The notes: generated from the letters alone by a model not told the origin. Counted from the stretch's first letter, positions 1 through 10,663 are shown. The stretch: 64,000 bases of DNA from Stenotrophomonas rhizophila (GCF_001704155.1 NZ_CP016294.1:2911501-2975500); one strand, 5' to 3'. Translations and numbers: made by a program.

Positions 1-642
1 TTTTCCGCCGGCAACGAAGAGCGCATGTACGTGACCGAGCGCTGGCTGGACTTCGCGCTGGCGCTGCCGGTCAAGGGCTTCGCGCCCTGGATGAGCCGGC
101 CGGAGGACAGCCCGCACGGCCGCGCGCACGCCTACTGCACCGCCGATTCGTTCGTACTGGGCGCGGTGCTGGAACGGGCCACGAAGATGCCGCTGGCCGA
201 CTACGCCGCGCAGGCGCTCGAACGCCGGCTGGGCATTACCCGCAGTCACTGGAACCGTTCCCCCGAAGGCATCGGCATGGGCGGCGGCGGCACCCGCTAC
301 CGCACCCGTGATCTGGCCCGGCTGGGTGAGCTGGTGCTGGCCGAGGGACGCTGGCAGGGCAAACAGCTGGTGCCTGCCGACTACATCGCGGCAATGATCC
401 GTCCGCAGGCCCAGACCGACGACGGCAGCGACTACGGCTACCAGTGGTGGGGCCTGAAGCTGCCGGTGGACGGGAAGGAAACCACGGTATGGGCGATGTC
501 GGGCAACGGCGGCAACTATGTGTTCGTGATGCCGGAGAAGAAGCTGGTCGCGGTGGTGACCAGCAAGGCCTACAACCGCAGCTACGCCCATCCCCAGTCG
601 CGCCGCGTGCTTACCGGGTTCCTGCTGCCGGCGTTGCGCTGA
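1..642 (+). CDS. Serine hydrolase, beta-lactamase/class C-like family (C-terminal part)
   Basis: The reading frame is open from the first base of the window, so the N-terminus, including the SxxK nucleophile region, lies upstream and is missing. What remains reads as the C-terminal half of a beta-lactamase/penicillin-binding-protein-like esterase: an AYCTADSFVLG stretch at the place of the family's YxN motif, a 'GGGGTRYRTRDLARLGELVL' helix, a YGYQWW motif, and 'SGNGGNYVFVMP' at the place of the HxG/KTG strand. Proteins of this family hydrolyse peptides or esters in the periplasm; the substrate cannot be read here. Its 3' end overlaps the convergent regulator gene by 32 bases. Confidence 0.8.
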   Translation, partial: FSAGNEERMYVTERWLDFALALPVKGFAPWMSRPEDSPHGRAHAYCTADSFVLGAVLERATKMPLADYAAQALERRLGITRSHWNRSPEGIGMGGGGTRYRTRDLARLGELVLAEGRWQGKQLVPADYIAAMIRPQAQTDDGSDYGYQWWGLKLPVDGKETTVWAMSGNGGNYVFVMPEKKLVAVVTSKAYNRSYAHPQSRRVLTGFLLPALR

Positions 643-2260
643 GGCCCTTCAGATCATCGGGGCGCCAGGACGCTGCCAGTACCTGCGCCCGCTGCGCGGC
701 CACGTCCGCCTCGATCCGGGCCAGCAGGCGCTCCCATCCGGGCGCCTGCCGAAGCGGGGCGAACAGCGGGGTGACGCGCAGCCACGCGGCGTCGCGGAAG
801 CCGGCGTCCACCGCGCGGTGCAGGTCGGCGATGGCCGCGCCTGCATCACCCTGCGCCTGGTGCAGCAGGGCCCGTTCCACGGCCGCGTCCGACCAACCGT
901 CGTCGGCCTGCGCGGTCACCTCGCGCAGGCGCGCGGCAATCCAGTCCGGGGACGACGTGCCACTCCCCTGCTGCAGGCCGGCCAGGGTCTTTCCCAGCGA
1001 CTGCAGCGGGCGCAGCAGGCGTGCCTGCTCGAAGGCCTCTGCCGCGCCTTGCCGGTCGCCGCCCATCAACAGCAGTTCGCCGTTTAGGCGCAGCAGCTGT
1101 GGATGCGGCGTGCCGCGCGCGAGCGCCTGGTCCAGCGCCTGCCGCGCCTTGTCCTGCTCGCCCATGTTCATCAGCGCACGCGGCCACGCAATGTTGCTGA
1201 AGACATTGTCCGGGTACAGCTGGAAGTTCCGCGCATGACGGCGCGCGGCGGCGTCGGTGAAGCCAAGCAGTTCCAGTTCGCGGGCGACCTGCACGTCGCG
1301 GAAGCGGATCCGCTCGGGCGCGCGCAGCGCGAGGTTGGCCTTCAGCGCCTGCGCCAGGTGGCCCTGCTCCTGCTGCAGGTAGGCCAACGAGGCGCGGGTG
1401 CGCTCATCGTCGGGATCGCGCAGCAGCGCCTGCTCGTAATCGGCAATCGCCTGCGGCATCGCGCCAAGGCAATCATGCGCGTACCCGCGCAGCGCATGTG
1501 CGGCTGCGTCGTCAGGGGCCGCCTGCAACACCTGCCCGGCCAGCTGCAGTGCCTCCTGCGCGTTCCCCGGCCTGCCGTTGAACAGGCAGGCATCGGCGGC
1601 CAATGCTCGCGCCAGGCCACGCCGTGCGGCGCTGGAATCCGGGTCGATCTGCAGCGCCTGGCGGTACAGGGTGATCGCGCGCTCGTTGTTGCTGGCCTGG
1701 CCGATGCCGGCGTAATACGCAGCGCGTTGCAGCACCGGATCGGCCGGTGAGCGCGGCGCCCTTCCCGGCCACGCGACGATGATGGCGACGGCGGCGACGG
1801 CAGCAGCCACGCCCGCCGCCAGCCACGCCCATCGCGCGTGCAGCCTCCGTTGCGGCCCCTCCGGCGCCGCCGCAGTTGCGGCAGTTGCGGCAGTTGCCGC
1901 GGATGGCTCTACCGGCGCTGGTGGCGCCATCGGTGCGCACGCCTGGGGCGGCGCGCATAACTGGTAGCCCCGGCCACGTACCGAGCGCACGTAGCGTGGC
2001 CGGCGGCTGTCATCGCCCAAGGCCTGGCGCAGCAGCTTCACCCGCTGGCTGATGGCATCTTCACCCACCACGGCCGGCGCCCAGACCTCCCGCGCCAGCG
2101 TATCGAAGTCGACCACATCGGTGCCGTGCTCCAGCAGGCAATCCAGCAACCGCCAACTCAGCCCGCTGACCGGCAACACCACATCACCGCGCCGCACCTG
2201 CTGCGCGGCGCGGTCGATATGCAGGTCCAGCAGCTGAGCGCTCGTCATGCCGGCAAGCAT
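611..2260 (-). CDS. Membrane-anchored winged-helix transcriptional regulator with TPR sensor region
   Basis: The 549-residue protein has an OmpR/CadC-type winged helix at residues 1-105, ending in the usual 'YVRSVRGRGYQL' wing. An Ala/Thr/Pro-rich linker containing AAT repeats (about 106-140) and one hydrophobic membrane segment (about 145-164) follow. The remainder, roughly residue 177 onward, consists of helical TPR-like repeats that would lie in the periplasm. This is the CadC-like one-component layout, in which DNA is bound directly from the membrane. The target is unknown; the convergent serine hydrolase and the upstream chitinase are only neighbours. An internal ATG at 2248 is an equally good start, since neither has a clear Shine-Dalgarno sequence. 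Confidence 0.8.
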   Translation of the reverse strand: MLAGMTSAQLLDLHIDRAAQQVRRGDVVLPVSGLSWRLLDCLLEHGTDVVDFDTLAREVWAPAVVGEDAISQRVKLLRQALGDDSRRPRYVRSVRGRGYQLCAPPQACAPMAPPAPVEPSAATAATAATAAAPEGPQRRLHARWAWLAAGVAAAVAAVAIIVAWPGRAPRSPADPVLQRAAYYAGIGQASNNERAITLYRQALQIDPDSSAARRGLARALAADACLFNGRPGNAQEALQLAGQVLQAAPDDAAAHALRGYAHDCLGAMPQAIADYEQALLRDPDDERTRASLAYLQQEQGHLAQALKANLALRAPERIRFRDVQVARELELLGFTDAAARRHARNFQLYPDNVFSNIAWPRALMNMGEQDKARQALDQALARGTPHPQLLRLNGELLLMGGDRQGAAEAFEQARLLRPLQSLGKTLAGLQQGSGTSSPDWIAARLREVTAQADDGWSDAAVERALLHQAQGDAGAAIADLHRAVDAGFRDAAWLRVTPLFAPLRQAPGWERLLARIEADVAAQRAQVLAASWRPDDLKGLSATPAAGTR

Positions 2261-2312
2261 AGTGCAGGCCCGGCCCGGACGTTACACCCGATCACCGGGG
2301 AGCAATCCAGCG

Positions 2313-2335
2313 GTAGGGTCGGTTCCCGAACGACC
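2313..2335 (+). repeat. SMAG-type GTAG palindrome (left half of an inverted pair)
   Basis: A GTAG head at 2313-2316 is followed by an imperfect palindrome (GTCG..TT / AA..CGAC). It pairs with an inverted copy at 2447-2468 so that the GTAG heads face outward. This matches the SMAG repeat layout of Stenotrophomonas. Confidence 0.65.
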
Positions 2336-2446
2336 GCCGATAGGGATGATCGGCAGGGCGACGAATGACCAACGAACGGAGAAATCCGGAAACGCGCGAC
2401 TCCGTTTGAAGGTCATGCGTCAATCGAGCAATCTCCGCTATCGGCA

Positions 2447-2468
2447 GTCGTTTGGGAACCGACCCTAC
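2447..2468 (-). repeat. SMAG-type GTAG palindrome (right half of the inverted pair)
   Basis: Read on the minus strand this starts with GTAG (2465-2468) and repeats the left copy with few differences (GGGTCGGTTCCCAAACGAC against GGGTCGGTTCCCGAACGAC). The roughly 110 bases between the two copies hold no gene that I recognise. Confidence 0.65.
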
Positions 2469-2509
2469 CTGCTATCCCCCATCGGCATGCTTTCAGCGTG
2501 TAGCCGGCT

Positions 2510-3682
2510 TCACTTGAACGGTGCAGCCATGGCCTTCAGCAGGCTGGCCTGGTCGTCATCACCCGTCAGCTCCCAAGTGAAAACGCCGCGCAGCTTCTGG
2601 TCCCTGGCGTAGTCCGCGCGCAGGCGAATCGAGGTCGGGTCTTCGTAGCTGATGAACACCTTGTCGGCGGCGTTGTACAACCACGGTGTCTGCGCCACCG
2701 GGTGCCACTGCTGCTGCCAGCCGGGCTTGTCGAGGAATTCCTGCTTGATGCGGCGCCAGTCACCTGCATCGAACGGGGCGCTGTAGGGCTGGTACAGGCC
2801 ATCGGCAGATTCGGTGGTCACCTTGAAGCCGCGCCCGTAGAACGGCACGCCCAGCACCAGCTTGTCGTTGGGCACGCCATGCTGGCGGTAGTACTCCACC
2901 GCGCCTTCCACGCTGTTCCAGCGGCGCTGCTCCGGTGCGAGCGGGTCCTGCGGCACTTCGTGCAGCGGCGCGTTGAAGGTGGACACCTTGGAAAAGCCGG
3001 TGCCCATGTCGTAGCTCATCAGGCTGATGAAATCGAGCGCCTGGCCCAGTTCCTTCAGCTCGTAGCTGCGCGCCGGGTCGTACGGACCGTCGGTCTGCAC
3101 GCGGCCGGCCGGCAGCGCGGCGGTCAGCAGCCGATGTGGACCCTTGCCGCCATCCAGCGCATCGAGCTGCCTGCGGAATTCCTGCACCAGCAGGGTCATG
3201 TTATGGCGGTCTTCAGGGCGATCGGTGATCTCCAGCGGGCCACCGGAGACCGGGAATTCCCAGTCGATATCCACACCGTCGAAACTGCCGCGATGCTGCT
3301 CGAAGAACATCGCCACGCACGAACGCACGAAACGTTCGCGGCTCTGTGCCGTGAGCGCGGCATCGGAGAAGCCGCCGGCGTTCCACCCGCCGATGGAGAT
3401 CATGGTGTGCAGCTGCGGGTGTTTGCGCTTGAGCGCAGCAAGTGCCCTGAAGTGCGCTGCAGCGCCGTCGTCCACCACGCACCTGCCGTCGTCGATGCGC
3501 GCGAACGCGTAGAACAGATGGGTCAGCGTATCGGCGGGAATGGACGCCACTGGATAGCGCTCGGCCGAACCGCCCGGATAGTAGGCCCCGATCACCGCGT
3601 TCGGCGCAGGGGCGGCAAGGCTGGCGAGCGGAAGCGCGACCGCGAGGGCGGTAGCCAACAGGGAAGCAGACAGGCGGTACAT
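2510..3682 (-). CDS. Secreted GH18 chitinase
   Basis: The 390-residue precursor has a signal peptide (about residues 1-23, with an ASLAAPAP cleavage region) and one glycoside hydrolase family 18 barrel. Barrel strand 3 has SIGGW (96-100). Strand 4 has the catalytic DGVDIDWE signature, with D135, D138, D140 and the acid/base E142. Later strands show MSYDM and YYGRGF-like stretches, and the barrel closes with 'GVFTWELTGDD'. The enzyme should cleave beta-1,4-linked N-acetylglucosamine in chitin outside the cytoplasm. No chitin-binding or fibronectin domain is present, so this is a minimal form. The gene stands alone, with about 200 bases and the pnp terminator upstream. Confidence 0.93.
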   Translation of the reverse strand: MYRLSASLLATALAVALPLASLAAPAPNAVIGAYYPGGSAERYPVASIPADTLTHLFYAFARIDDGRCVVDDGAAAHFRALAALKRKHPQLHTMISIGGWNAGGFSDAALTAQSRERFVRSCVAMFFEQHRGSFDGVDIDWEFPVSGGPLEITDRPEDRHNMTLLVQEFRRQLDALDGGKGPHRLLTAALPAGRVQTDGPYDPARSYELKELGQALDFISLMSYDMGTGFSKVSTFNAPLHEVPQDPLAPEQRRWNSVEGAVEYYRQHGVPNDKLVLGVPFYGRGFKVTTESADGLYQPYSAPFDAGDWRRIKQEFLDKPGWQQQWHPVAQTPWLYNAADKVFISYEDPTSIRLRADYARDQKLRGVFTWELTGDDDQASLLKAMAAPFK

Positions 3683-3811
3683 GGCGACTCCGTGGAAAGG
3701 AATGGGCCAACGTTAACAAGGCGCAGGCCGTCACGGCCGGATGTCCTGCGAATCTGTCCGGCGGACACCTTCTTGTGCCGCGAATGGGGGACGTAATGAC
3801 TTGCGACAGGC

Positions 3812-3843
3812 AAAAAAAACGGGCCCGAAGGCCCGTTTTTTTT
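3812..3843 (-). terminator. Rho-independent terminator downstream of pnp (bidirectional)
   Basis: The stem CGGGCC/GGCCCG with a CGAA loop (3820-3835) is flanked by eight A on one side and eight T on the other. It can therefore terminate transcription in both directions and ends the rpsO-pnp unit. Confidence 0.9.
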
Positions 3844-3891
3844 CAGGCAGTGACGACCAACGGTCCTCACCTACCTTGGTGTTGCGGTCGA

Positions 3892-6000
3892 TTACTCGGC
3901 CGAGGCGCCTTCGCCTTCCTCGACGGCCTTCATCGACAGGCGGATGCGGCCCTGCTTGTCGACTTCCAGCACCTTGACCTTGACCACGTCGCCTTCCTTC
4001 AGCTTGTCGCCGACCTTCTCGACGCGCTCGCTGGAGATCTGCGAGACGTGGACCAGGCCGTCCTTGCCCGGCAGGATGGTGACGAACGCGCCGAAGTCCA
4101 TGATCTTGGCGACCTTGCCTTCGTAGATGCGGCCCGGCTCGACGTCCGAGGTGATCTGCTCGATGCGGGCCTTGGCAGCCTGCGCAGCGATGGCATTGAC
4201 CGAAGCGATGACGATGGTGCCGTCGTCCTGGATGTCGATCTGGGTGCCGGTTTCCTTGGTGATGGCCTGGATGGTGGAACCACCCTTGCCGATCACTTCG
4301 CGGATCTTGTCCGGGTGGATCTTGATGGTCAGCAGGCGCGGCGCGTAGTCCGACAGCTCCTGGCGCGGAGCGGTCAGGCCATGGGCCATTTCACCCAGGA
4401 TGTGCAGACGGCCGGCCTTGGCCTGCTGCAGTGCCTGCTTCATGATTTCTTCGGTGATGCCTTCGATCTTGATGTCCATCTGCAGGGCGGAGATGCCCTC
4501 AGCGGTACCGGCGACCTTGAAGTCCATGTCGCCCAGGTGATCTTCGTCACCCAGGATGTCGGACAGGACGACGAAGCGCTCGCCTTCCTTGACCAGGCCC
4601 ATGGCGATACCGGCAACCGGCGACTTGACCGGCACGCCGGCGTCCATCAGGGCCAGCGAGGAACCGCAGACCGAGGCCATCGACGAGGAACCGTTCGACT
4701 CGGTGATTTCCGAGACGACGCGGATGGTGTACGGGAAGGCTTCCAGCGACGGCATCACTGCCAGCACGCCGCGCTTGGCGAGGCGGCCGTGGCCGATTTC
4801 GCGACGCTTCGGGCCCATCATGCGGCCGGTCTCACCCACCGAGTACGGAGGGAAGTTGTAATGGAACAGGAAGTTGTCCTTGTACTCACCGGACACGGCG
4901 TCGATCACCTGGCCGTCGCGGGCGGTACCCAGCGTGATGGTCACGATGGCCTGGGTCTCACCACGGGTGAACAGCGAGGAGCCGTGCACGCGCGGCAGGA
5001 TGCCGGTCTTGACGGCGATCGGGCGGACGGTGTCCAGCGCGCGACCGTCGATGCGGACCTTGGTGTCGAGCACCGAGTTGCGCATGGTGCTGTATTCCAG
5101 CTCGCCGAATTCCTTCGACAGCTCGGCCGGGTTCCAGCCTTCAGCGGCCACGCGGCCTGCCAGCGACTCGACCACGTCCTTCTTGATCGCCGAGATGGCG
5201 TCACGGCGCTGCAGCTTGTCGCGCACCTGGAAGGCTTCGCCCAGGCGCGGGCCGATGGCTTCCTGCAGGGCGCTGATCAGCACGTCGTTCTTGGCCGGGG
5301 CGACCCAGGTCGACGGCTTGGTGCCAGCTTCCACGGTCAGCTCGTTGATGGCGTTGATGACCTTCTGCATTTCGCGGTGACCGAAGGTCACGGCGCCCAG
5401 CATCACGTCTTCGGAAAGCAGCGCGGCTTCGGATTCGACCATCAGCACGGCGTTGGCGGTACCGGCCACAACCAGTTCCAGCTCCGAATCCTTCAGTTCG
5501 GTCACGGTCGGGTTGAGGATGTACTCACCGTTCTTGTAACCCACCTTGGCAGCGGCGATCGGACCCTTGAACGGGGTACCGGCCAGCGACAGTGCAGCCG
5601 AGGCGCCGATCAGTGCGGCGATGTCGCCGTCGATGTCCGGGTTCAGCGACATGACCGTGGCGATGATCTGCACTTCGTTCTTGTAGTCTTCCGGGAACAG
5701 CGGACGGATCGGACGATCGATCAGGCGCGAGATCAGCGTTTCCTTTTCGGTCGCACGGCCTTCGCGCTTGAAGAAGCCACCCGGGATACGGCCACCGGCG
5801 TAGAACTTCTCCTGGTAATCACAGGTCAGCGGGAAGAAGTCCTGGCCCTCACGCGCGCTCTTGGCAGCCACGGCGGAGACCAGCAGCACGGTGTCGTCGA
5901 ACTTGACGATGACGGCGCCACCGGCCTGACGGGCGATTTCGCCGGTTTCAAGCGTGACGGTGTGCTTGCCGTACTGGAAGGTTTTGGTGATTTTTGCCAC
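3892..6000 (-). CDS. pnp: Polyribonucleotide nucleotidyltransferase (PNPase)
   Basis: PNPase is the phosphorolytic 3'-to-5' exoribonuclease of the RNA degradosome and also acts in RNA quality control. The 702-residue length is normal. The N-terminus ([27 protein letters not shown]) starts the first RNase PH domain. The second RNase PH domain contains '[14 protein letters not shown]' and '[13 protein letters not shown]'-type motifs. A KH domain ([13 protein letters not shown]) and a C-terminal S1 domain ([15 protein letters not shown]) follow. The start codon is GTG with AAGGA nine bases upstream. The gene lies downstream of rpsO, as in most proteobacteria, with a terminator hairpin between them. 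Confidence 0.98.
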   Translation of the reverse strand: MAKITKTFQYGKHTVTLETGEIARQAGGAVIVKFDDTVLLVSAVAAKSAREGQDFFPLTCDYQEKFYAGGRIPGGFFKREGRATEKETLISRLIDRPIRPLFPEDYKNEVQIIATVMSLNPDIDGDIAALIGASAALSLAGTPFKGPIAAAKVGYKNGEYILNPTVTELKDSELELVVAGTANAVLMVESEAALLSEDVMLGAVTFGHREMQKVINAINELTVEAGTKPSTWVAPAKNDVLISALQEAIGPRLGEAFQVRDKLQRRDAISAIKKDVVESLAGRVAAEGWNPAELSKEFGELEYSTMRNSVLDTKVRIDGRALDTVRPIAVKTGILPRVHGSSLFTRGETQAIVTITLGTARDGQVIDAVSGEYKDNFLFHYNFPPYSVGETGRMMGPKRREIGHGRLAKRGVLAVMPSLEAFPYTIRVVSEITESNGSSSMASVCGSSLALMDAGVPVKSPVAGIAMGLVKEGERFVVLSDILGDEDHLGDMDFKVAGTAEGISALQMDIKIEGITEEIMKQALQQAKAGRLHILGEMAHGLTAPRQELSDYAPRLLTIKIHPDKIREVIGKGGSTIQAITKETGTQIDIQDDGTIVIASVNAIAAQAAKARIEQITSDVEPGRIYEGKVAKIMDFGAFVTILPGKDGLVHVSQISSERVEKVGDKLKEGDVVKVKVLEVDKQGRIRLSMKAVEEGEGASAE

Positions 6001-6102
6001 GGGGGATGTCCTTGGGGAAATGCTGTCTTCGAATGGACCGCGGGCGACCCTTGCCGCCGACGGGTGACCGGAAGTCCGGTCCTGGCGTTTGATGCGGTAC
6101 TA

Positions 6103-6137
6103 CCAAAACAAAACCGCGGCGCATTCCTGCGCCGCGG
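6103..6137 (-). terminator. Terminator between rpsO and pnp
   Basis: On the minus strand a perfect stem CCGCGGCGCA/TGCGCCGCGG with a GGAA loop (6114-6137) is followed by TTTTGTTTT. It sits 14 bases after the rpsO stop, so pnp expression probably depends on read-through or its own promoter. Confidence 0.88.
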
Positions 6138-6150
6138 TCGGGATTCTTGC

Positions 6151-6411
6151 TTAGCGACGCAGGCCGAGCTTTTCGATCAGGGCCTTGTAACGAACGGCGT
6201 CTTTCTTCTTCAGGTAGTCCAGCAGGCTGCGGCGGCGGTTGACCATCTGCAGCAGACCGCGACGGCTGTGGTGATCCTTCTTGTGGGTCTTGAAGTGGCC
6301 GGTCAGCAGTTCGATGCGGGCGGTGAGCAGGGCAACCTGGACTTCCGGGGAGCCGGTATCGGCCGAGCTGCGCTTGTTGTCTTCAATGACCTTCTGGGTG
6401 TCGATCGACAT
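6151..6411 (-). CDS. rpsO: 30S ribosomal protein S15
   Basis: The 86-residue protein binds the central domain of 16S rRNA early in small-subunit assembly. The sequence is clear S15: '[21 protein letters not shown]' near the N-terminus, then '[16 protein letters not shown]' and a '[13 protein letters not shown]' helix. The frame is open 48 codons further upstream, but the ATG at 6411 gives the family length and is preceded by a purine-rich AGAAAAC stretch. Confidence 0.98.
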   Translation of the reverse strand: MSIDTQKVIEDNKRSSADTGSPEVQVALLTARIELLTGHFKTHKKDHHSRRGLLQMVNRRRSLLDYLKKKDAVRYKALIEKLGLRR

Positions 6412-6513
6412 ATCTGTTTTCTCTTGGATGCGTGGCCCGCAGAAACGCCCCATTGGCGTACCGCGCGACTCGCCGTTAACGAAAGGATGAACCCGCAGAC
6501 GCGGGAAAGCCTG

Positions 6514-6545
6514 AAAAGGCCGCGAAATTGTAACGGTCGCGGCCT
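6514..6545 (-). terminator. Terminator-like hairpin between truB and rpsO
   Basis: On the minus strand the stem GGCCGCGA/TCGCGGCC is followed by TTTTC. It lies just past the truB stop and about 100 bases before the rpsO start, so it may close the rimP-truB transcript ahead of a separate rpsO promoter. Confidence 0.7.
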
Positions 6546-6573
6546 CCCGGGACAAGCGCCGGGTGGGTCCGGG

Positions 6574-7482
6574 TCAGAGGTTGAAGCGGCGCTGGGGGGA
6601 CAGCCGGCCGGTCGGGTCGACCTCGCCAAGCCCCTGGATCCGGTCCTCCGGGCCATACACGGCCACGGTACCGGGCGGCCAGGCCGGATCGCGCAGGCGC
6701 TGGCCCACGCAGAAGCGCGGCGCCTGTTCAGCATCCAGAACGATGCGCGGATAGTCGGCCAAGCCCGCTGCCAGCGGCAGCAGCAGTGCCTCCATGGCAG
6801 CCTCGTCGCCCTGCTCCGCCAAGGCGCGCAGGGTGTCCAGGCTGACCATGGGGGCGTCGCGGAACGGGTCCACCCAGAGCCGGCGCAGGCCGGCAATGTG
6901 CGCACCACAGCCCAGCGCTTCGCCCAGGTCGCGGGCCAGGCTGCGGATGTAGGTGCCTGAACCGCAGGTCACGCGCAGCGACAGCCGGGTCGGCTGCTGG
7001 TCCAGGACCTCGATGGCATGGACCTCCACATCGCGCTCGGGCGCGTCGATGGTCTCGCCCCGGCGGGCCTTCAGGTACAGCGGTTCACCCCCCTGCTTGA
7101 GCGCCGAGAAAATCGGGGCGCGCTGACGTATCCGGCCCTTCAGGGGGGCCAGAGCCACTTCAAGCTGGTCGCGGTTGATCGACGGTACCGCGCGCTCCAG
7201 CAGCACGCTGCCGTCGGCATCGTCGGTATCGGTGGTCTGGCCCAGCACGATGTCGGCGTCATAGGCCTTGGCCGCGCCCAGCAGCAGGCCGGCGATCTTG
7301 GTGGCTTCACCGAAGCACAGCGGCAACAGCCCGGTGGCCAGCGGGTCCAGGCTGCCGGTGTGGCCGCCCTTCTCGGCGCGGAACAGGCGGCGGGCCACCT
7401 GCAGCGCGGCGTTGGAGCTCATGCCGGTGGGCTTGTCGAGCAGGAGGATGCCGTCCAGGCGACGGAAGGTGATTCGGGTCAT
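6574..7482 (-). CDS. truB: tRNA pseudouridine(55) synthase
   Basis: TruB makes pseudouridine 55 in the T-loop of nearly all tRNAs. The 302-residue product begins [20 protein letters not shown]. It contains the catalytic motif [14 protein letters not shown], in which the Asp is the nucleophile. '[17 protein letters not shown]' and '[19 protein letters not shown]' are also typical of the family, and the C-terminus carries a PUA-like segment. An alternative start 18 codons upstream (7536) adds residues unlike the family, so the ATG at 7482 was chosen. The gene lies between rbfA and rpsO in the conserved nusA-infB order. Confidence 0.97.
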   Translation of the reverse strand: MTRITFRRLDGILLLDKPTGMSSNAALQVARRLFRAEKGGHTGSLDPLATGLLPLCFGEATKIAGLLLGAAKAYDADIVLGQTTDTDDADGSVLLERAVPSINRDQLEVALAPLKGRIRQRAPIFSALKQGGEPLYLKARRGETIDAPERDVEVHAIEVLDQQPTRLSLRVTCGSGTYIRSLARDLGEALGCGAHIAGLRRLWVDPFRDAPMVSLDTLRALAEQGDEAAMEALLLPLAAGLADYPRIVLDAEQAPRFCVGQRLRDPAWPPGTVAVYGPEDRIQGLGEVDPTGRLSPQRRFNL

Positions 7483-7557
7483 GGTGTTTCGCCGGGATTG
7501 GTCGTGCAGGCACGCAGGGCGGGCCATACAGGACAACAGCCCTTGCGGGCTGTTGGT

Positions 7558-7965
7558 TTATTCGGGTTTGTCTTCGCCGTCGTCGCCGTCTTTGGCGTTG
7601 CGGCTCTTTTCGGCCGCGAGCGTGTCGGGCAGGTCGCGCAGGAGGTTGTCGATGTGCTCGCCACGGTCGACCGAATCGTCGTAGTGGAAATGCAGCTCCG
7701 GCACGTGGCGCAGCTTCATGGCCTTGGCCAGGTCCATGCGCAGCTCCCAGGCCAGCTCCTTGAGCCCCTTCATCGCTTCGGCCGAACGTTCCGGCATCAA
7801 AGCGGTGACGAAGATCTTGGCATGGGCCATGTCACGGGTGACTTCGACGTCGGAAACGCTCACCGAGGGCAAGCCGTGTACACGCACGAGGTTATGCACG
7901 AGCGTACCCAGCTCACGGCGGATCTGGGCGGAAACACGGTCGGTTCGATGGAAGGTTTTCGGCAC
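7558..7965 (-). CDS. rbfA: Ribosome-binding factor A
   Basis: RbfA is a KH-fold protein that binds the 30S subunit late in maturation, near 16S helix 1, and is important for growth in the cold. The 135-residue product shows the family start (FHRTDRVSAQIRRELGTLV), the core 'VSVSDVEVTRDMAHAKIFVTAL' strand-helix region, and 'LRMDLAKAMKLRHVPELHF'. It ends in an acidic/basic tail (KDGDDGEDKPE). The start is GTG. The gene lies 61 bases after infB, and a SMAG-like palindrome sits in that gap. Confidence 0.97.
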   Translation of the reverse strand: MPKTFHRTDRVSAQIRRELGTLVHNLVRVHGLPSVSVSDVEVTRDMAHAKIFVTALMPERSAEAMKGLKELAWELRMDLAKAMKLRHVPELHFHYDDSVDRGEHIDNLLRDLPDTLAAEKSRNAKDGDDGEDKPE

Positions 7966-7990
7966 AGGGAACTCTTCAGTATTCGAATTG

Positions 7991-8018
7991 GTAGGGCCCG
8001 ACCGTCTGGTCGGGCCCT
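7991..8018 (+). repeat. SMAG-type GTAG palindrome in the infB-rbfA gap
   Basis: GTAG (7991-7994) overlaps a perfect 10-bp stem GGGCCCGACC/GGTCGGGCCC (7994-8017). The stem would form in the infB-rbfA transcript and could act as an mRNA-stabilising or attenuating hairpin. A T-rich stretch follows only on the plus strand. Confidence 0.7.
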
Positions 8019-8026
8019 CTTTTACA

Positions 8027-10663
8027 TTACAGGGTGCGCGGCACTTCGATACGCTCGAAGCACTCGATCTGGTCGCCCGGCTTCACATCGTTGTAAGCCT
8101 TCACGCCGATACCGCATTCGGTACCGTTGCGGACTTCGTCGACGTTTTCCTTGAAACGACGCAGCGATTCCAGCTCGCCTTCGAACACCACCACGCTGTC
8201 GCGCAGGACGCGGATCGGCTTGCTGCGCTTGACCGTACCTTCGATGACCATACAGCCGGCCACGGCACCGAACTTGGAGCTGCGGAACACGTCGCGGACC
8301 TGGGCGATACCGATGATCTCTTCGCGGATTTCCACGCCGAGCAGGCCGGATGCCACCTGCTTCACCTGATCGATCACGTCATAGATGATCGAGAAGTAAC
8401 GCAGGTCCACGCCGTTGGATTCAATGATGCGACGGGCCGAAGCATCCGCACGCACGTTGAAGCCGATGACAGTGGCCTTGGAGGCCACGGCCGAGTTGGC
8501 GTCGGATTCGGTGATGCCGCCCACGCCGGAGTGGATCACGTTGATGCGGATGTCGTCGTTGGACAGCGCGACCAGTGCCTGGCTCAGCGCCTGCACCGAA
8601 CCCTGCACGTCGGCCTTGATCACCAGGTTCAACACCTGCTGGCCATCGCCCTTGCCCAGGGTTGCCATGATGTCTTCCATGCGGCTGCCGGCCGACTGCA
8701 CCAGGCGCGATTCACGGCGCTTGGTTTCGCGCTGCTGCGCGACGTCCTTGGCCAGGCGCTCGTCTTCGACCACGACGAAGTCGTCACCCGCATCCGGCAC
8801 GCCGGACAGACCCAGCACCTGCACCGGGATGGACGGGCCGGCCTGGTCGGGCTGCTTGCCGGTCTCGTCGAACAGTGCGCGCACGCGGCCGTACTGGATA
8901 CCGCAGACCAGGTAGTCGCCCTTCTTCAGCGAACCCTGCTGCACCAGCACGGTGGCGATCGGGCCACGGCCCTTGTCCAGCGAGGACTCAATGACCACGC
9001 CGCTGGCGCGGCCATCGGCCACGGCCTTCAGTTCCAGCAGTTCGGCCTGGATCGAGATGGCGTCCAGCAGTTCGTCGATGCCCATGCCAGCCTTGGCCGA
9101 GATCTCCACCATCTGGGTGTCGCCACCGAAGTCTTCGGCCACGACCTGCTCGGTGAGCAGTTCGTTCTTGACCCGCATCGGGTCCGCGCCGGACTTGTCC
9201 ATCTTGTTGATCGCCACGATCAGCGGCACACCCGCCGAGCGGGCGTGCTGGATCGCTTCCTTGGTCTGCGGCATGACGCCGTCGTCAGCGGCCACCACCA
9301 GAACCACGATGTCGGTCAGCTTGGCTCCGCGGGCACGCATCGAGGTAAACGCGGCGTGGCCCGGGGTATCCAGGAAGCTGATGACGCCCTTGGGCGTTTC
9401 AACGTGGTACGCACCGATGTGCTGGGTGATGCCGCCGGCTTCGCCGGTGGCCACCTTGGTGCGGCGGATGTAATCCAGCAGCGAGGTCTTGCCGTGGTCG
9501 ACGTGGCCCATGATGGTGACCACCGGCGGACGCGCAACGGCTTCACCCTGCTCGCCTTCGTTCAACGCCAACAGCGCGTCTTCGGCGTCGTTGGTGTTGG
9601 CACGGATCACGTTGTGGCCGAGTTCTTCGGTCACCAGCGCGGCGGTGTCGTGGTCGATGGTCTGGGTGATGGTGGCCATCACGCCCATCTTGAACAGCGC
9701 CTTGACCACATCGCCGCCCTTCACCGCCAGCTTCTGGGCCAGGTCGGCCACGGTGATGGTGTCGCCAATGGTGACGTCACGCACGATCGGTGCGACCGGA
9801 CGTTCGAAACCATGGGCACCACCGCCACTGCGCGACTGGTTGCTGTCACGGCGGCCGCCGTGCTGGGTGCGACCGGTCGGGCGACCGCGCGAGTTGCTGT
9901 TGTTGCCACGGCGCGCGCGATCGGCGGCCGACAGGTGCAGCTGACCGGCAAAGCGGTTGCCACCATCGTCGTCGCGCTTGGCGCCCGGGCGGTTGTTGTT
10001 GTTCGAGTTGCGGTCGTCCGCACGTGCAGCCGGACGTGCCGGTGCCGGCGCAGACGGACGCGCGGCACGGGCCGGCGCTTCGCTGCCGGCCGGGCGCGGC
10101 GCGGCTACCGGTGCCGGCGGGGCGTTCTTCGCCGCTTCCGCAGCGGCTTCGGCAGCCTTGCGCTCGGCTTCGGCGCGTTCCTTGGCGTCGATCTCTTCCT
10201 GGCGCTTGCGTGCGATTTCTTCATCGCGCGCACGGTCCTTCTCGGCCAGTGCACGCTGCTCGTCCAGATTGCGCTGGCGGGATTCCTCCAGCTTGCGCAG
10301 GATGTCGGCGCGCTCCTCATCCGGCGTCATCGCCTTGCCACTGGCGTCCTTGGTGTAGGTGCGCTTCTGGCGCACTTCAACATTGACGGTGGTCTTGCTG
10401 CGGCCGGCGCTGACGGTCACTTCCTGCAACTTGCGACGGTTGAGGGTGATCTTCTTTGCAGCTTCGTCGGCACTTTCGACGGGCTGCTCGGTCTTGCCAT
10501 GCGAACGACGAAGGAAGCCCAAGAGCTTCACCTTCTCGGTGCTGGTCACGACCTGGTCGGGACCGCTGAACTTCATGCCGGCCTCGGCAAGCTGTTCAAG
10601 CAGTTTTTCGACCGGCGTATTGACCAGTTCGGCAAGCTTGCGGATGGTGGTTTGCTGCGACAT
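8027..10663 (-). CDS. infB: Translation initiation factor IF-2
   Basis: IF-2 is the GTPase that brings formylmethionyl-tRNA to the 30S subunit and promotes subunit joining. The 878-residue protein has an IF2 N-terminal helical domain ([20 protein letters not shown]) and a long charged, low-complexity linker rich in Glu/Arg/Ala and then Asn/Gly. The G domain carries GHVDHGKT (G1), DTPGHAAF (G3) and NKMD (G4). The C-terminal beta-barrel domains end in '[12 protein letters not shown]'. It lies 95 bases downstream of nusA, in the standard order. Confidence 0.99.
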   Translation of the reverse strand: MSQQTTIRKLAELVNTPVEKLLEQLAEAGMKFSGPDQVVTSTEKVKLLGFLRRSHGKTEQPVESADEAAKKITLNRRKLQEVTVSAGRSKTTVNVEVRQKRTYTKDASGKAMTPDEERADILRKLEESRQRNLDEQRALAEKDRARDEEIARKRQEEIDAKERAEAERKAAEAAAEAAKNAPPAPVAAPRPAGSEAPARAARPSAPAPARPAARADDRNSNNNNRPGAKRDDDGGNRFAGQLHLSAADRARRGNNSNSRGRPTGRTQHGGRRDSNQSRSGGGAHGFERPVAPIVRDVTIGDTITVADLAQKLAVKGGDVVKALFKMGVMATITQTIDHDTAALVTEELGHNVIRANTNDAEDALLALNEGEQGEAVARPPVVTIMGHVDHGKTSLLDYIRRTKVATGEAGGITQHIGAYHVETPKGVISFLDTPGHAAFTSMRARGAKLTDIVVLVVAADDGVMPQTKEAIQHARSAGVPLIVAINKMDKSGADPMRVKNELLTEQVVAEDFGGDTQMVEISAKAGMGIDELLDAISIQAELLELKAVADGRASGVVIESSLDKGRGPIATVLVQQGSLKKGDYLVCGIQYGRVRALFDETGKQPDQAGPSIPVQVLGLSGVPDAGDDFVVVEDERLAKDVAQQRETKRRESRLVQSAGSRMEDIMATLGKGDGQQVLNLVIKADVQGSVQALSQALVALSNDDIRINVIHSGVGGITESDANSAVASKATVIGFNVRADASARRIIESNGVDLRYFSIIYDVIDQVKQVASGLLGVEIREEIIGIAQVRDVFRSSKFGAVAGCMVIEGTVKRSKPIRVLRDSVVVFEGELESLRRFKENVDEVRNGTECGIGVKAYNDVKPGDQIECFERIEVPRTL

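Noticed and set aside
611..642. Frameshift or fusion between the serine hydrolase and the regulator gene
   Set aside because: The genes are convergent and simply overlap by 32 bases; both stops are in the expected place for their families.
3775..6960. Plus-strand frame of 1061 codons opposite pnp and rpsO
   Set aside because: It is the antisense shadow of strongly recognised genes and has no family-like sequence, a common effect in high-GC DNA.
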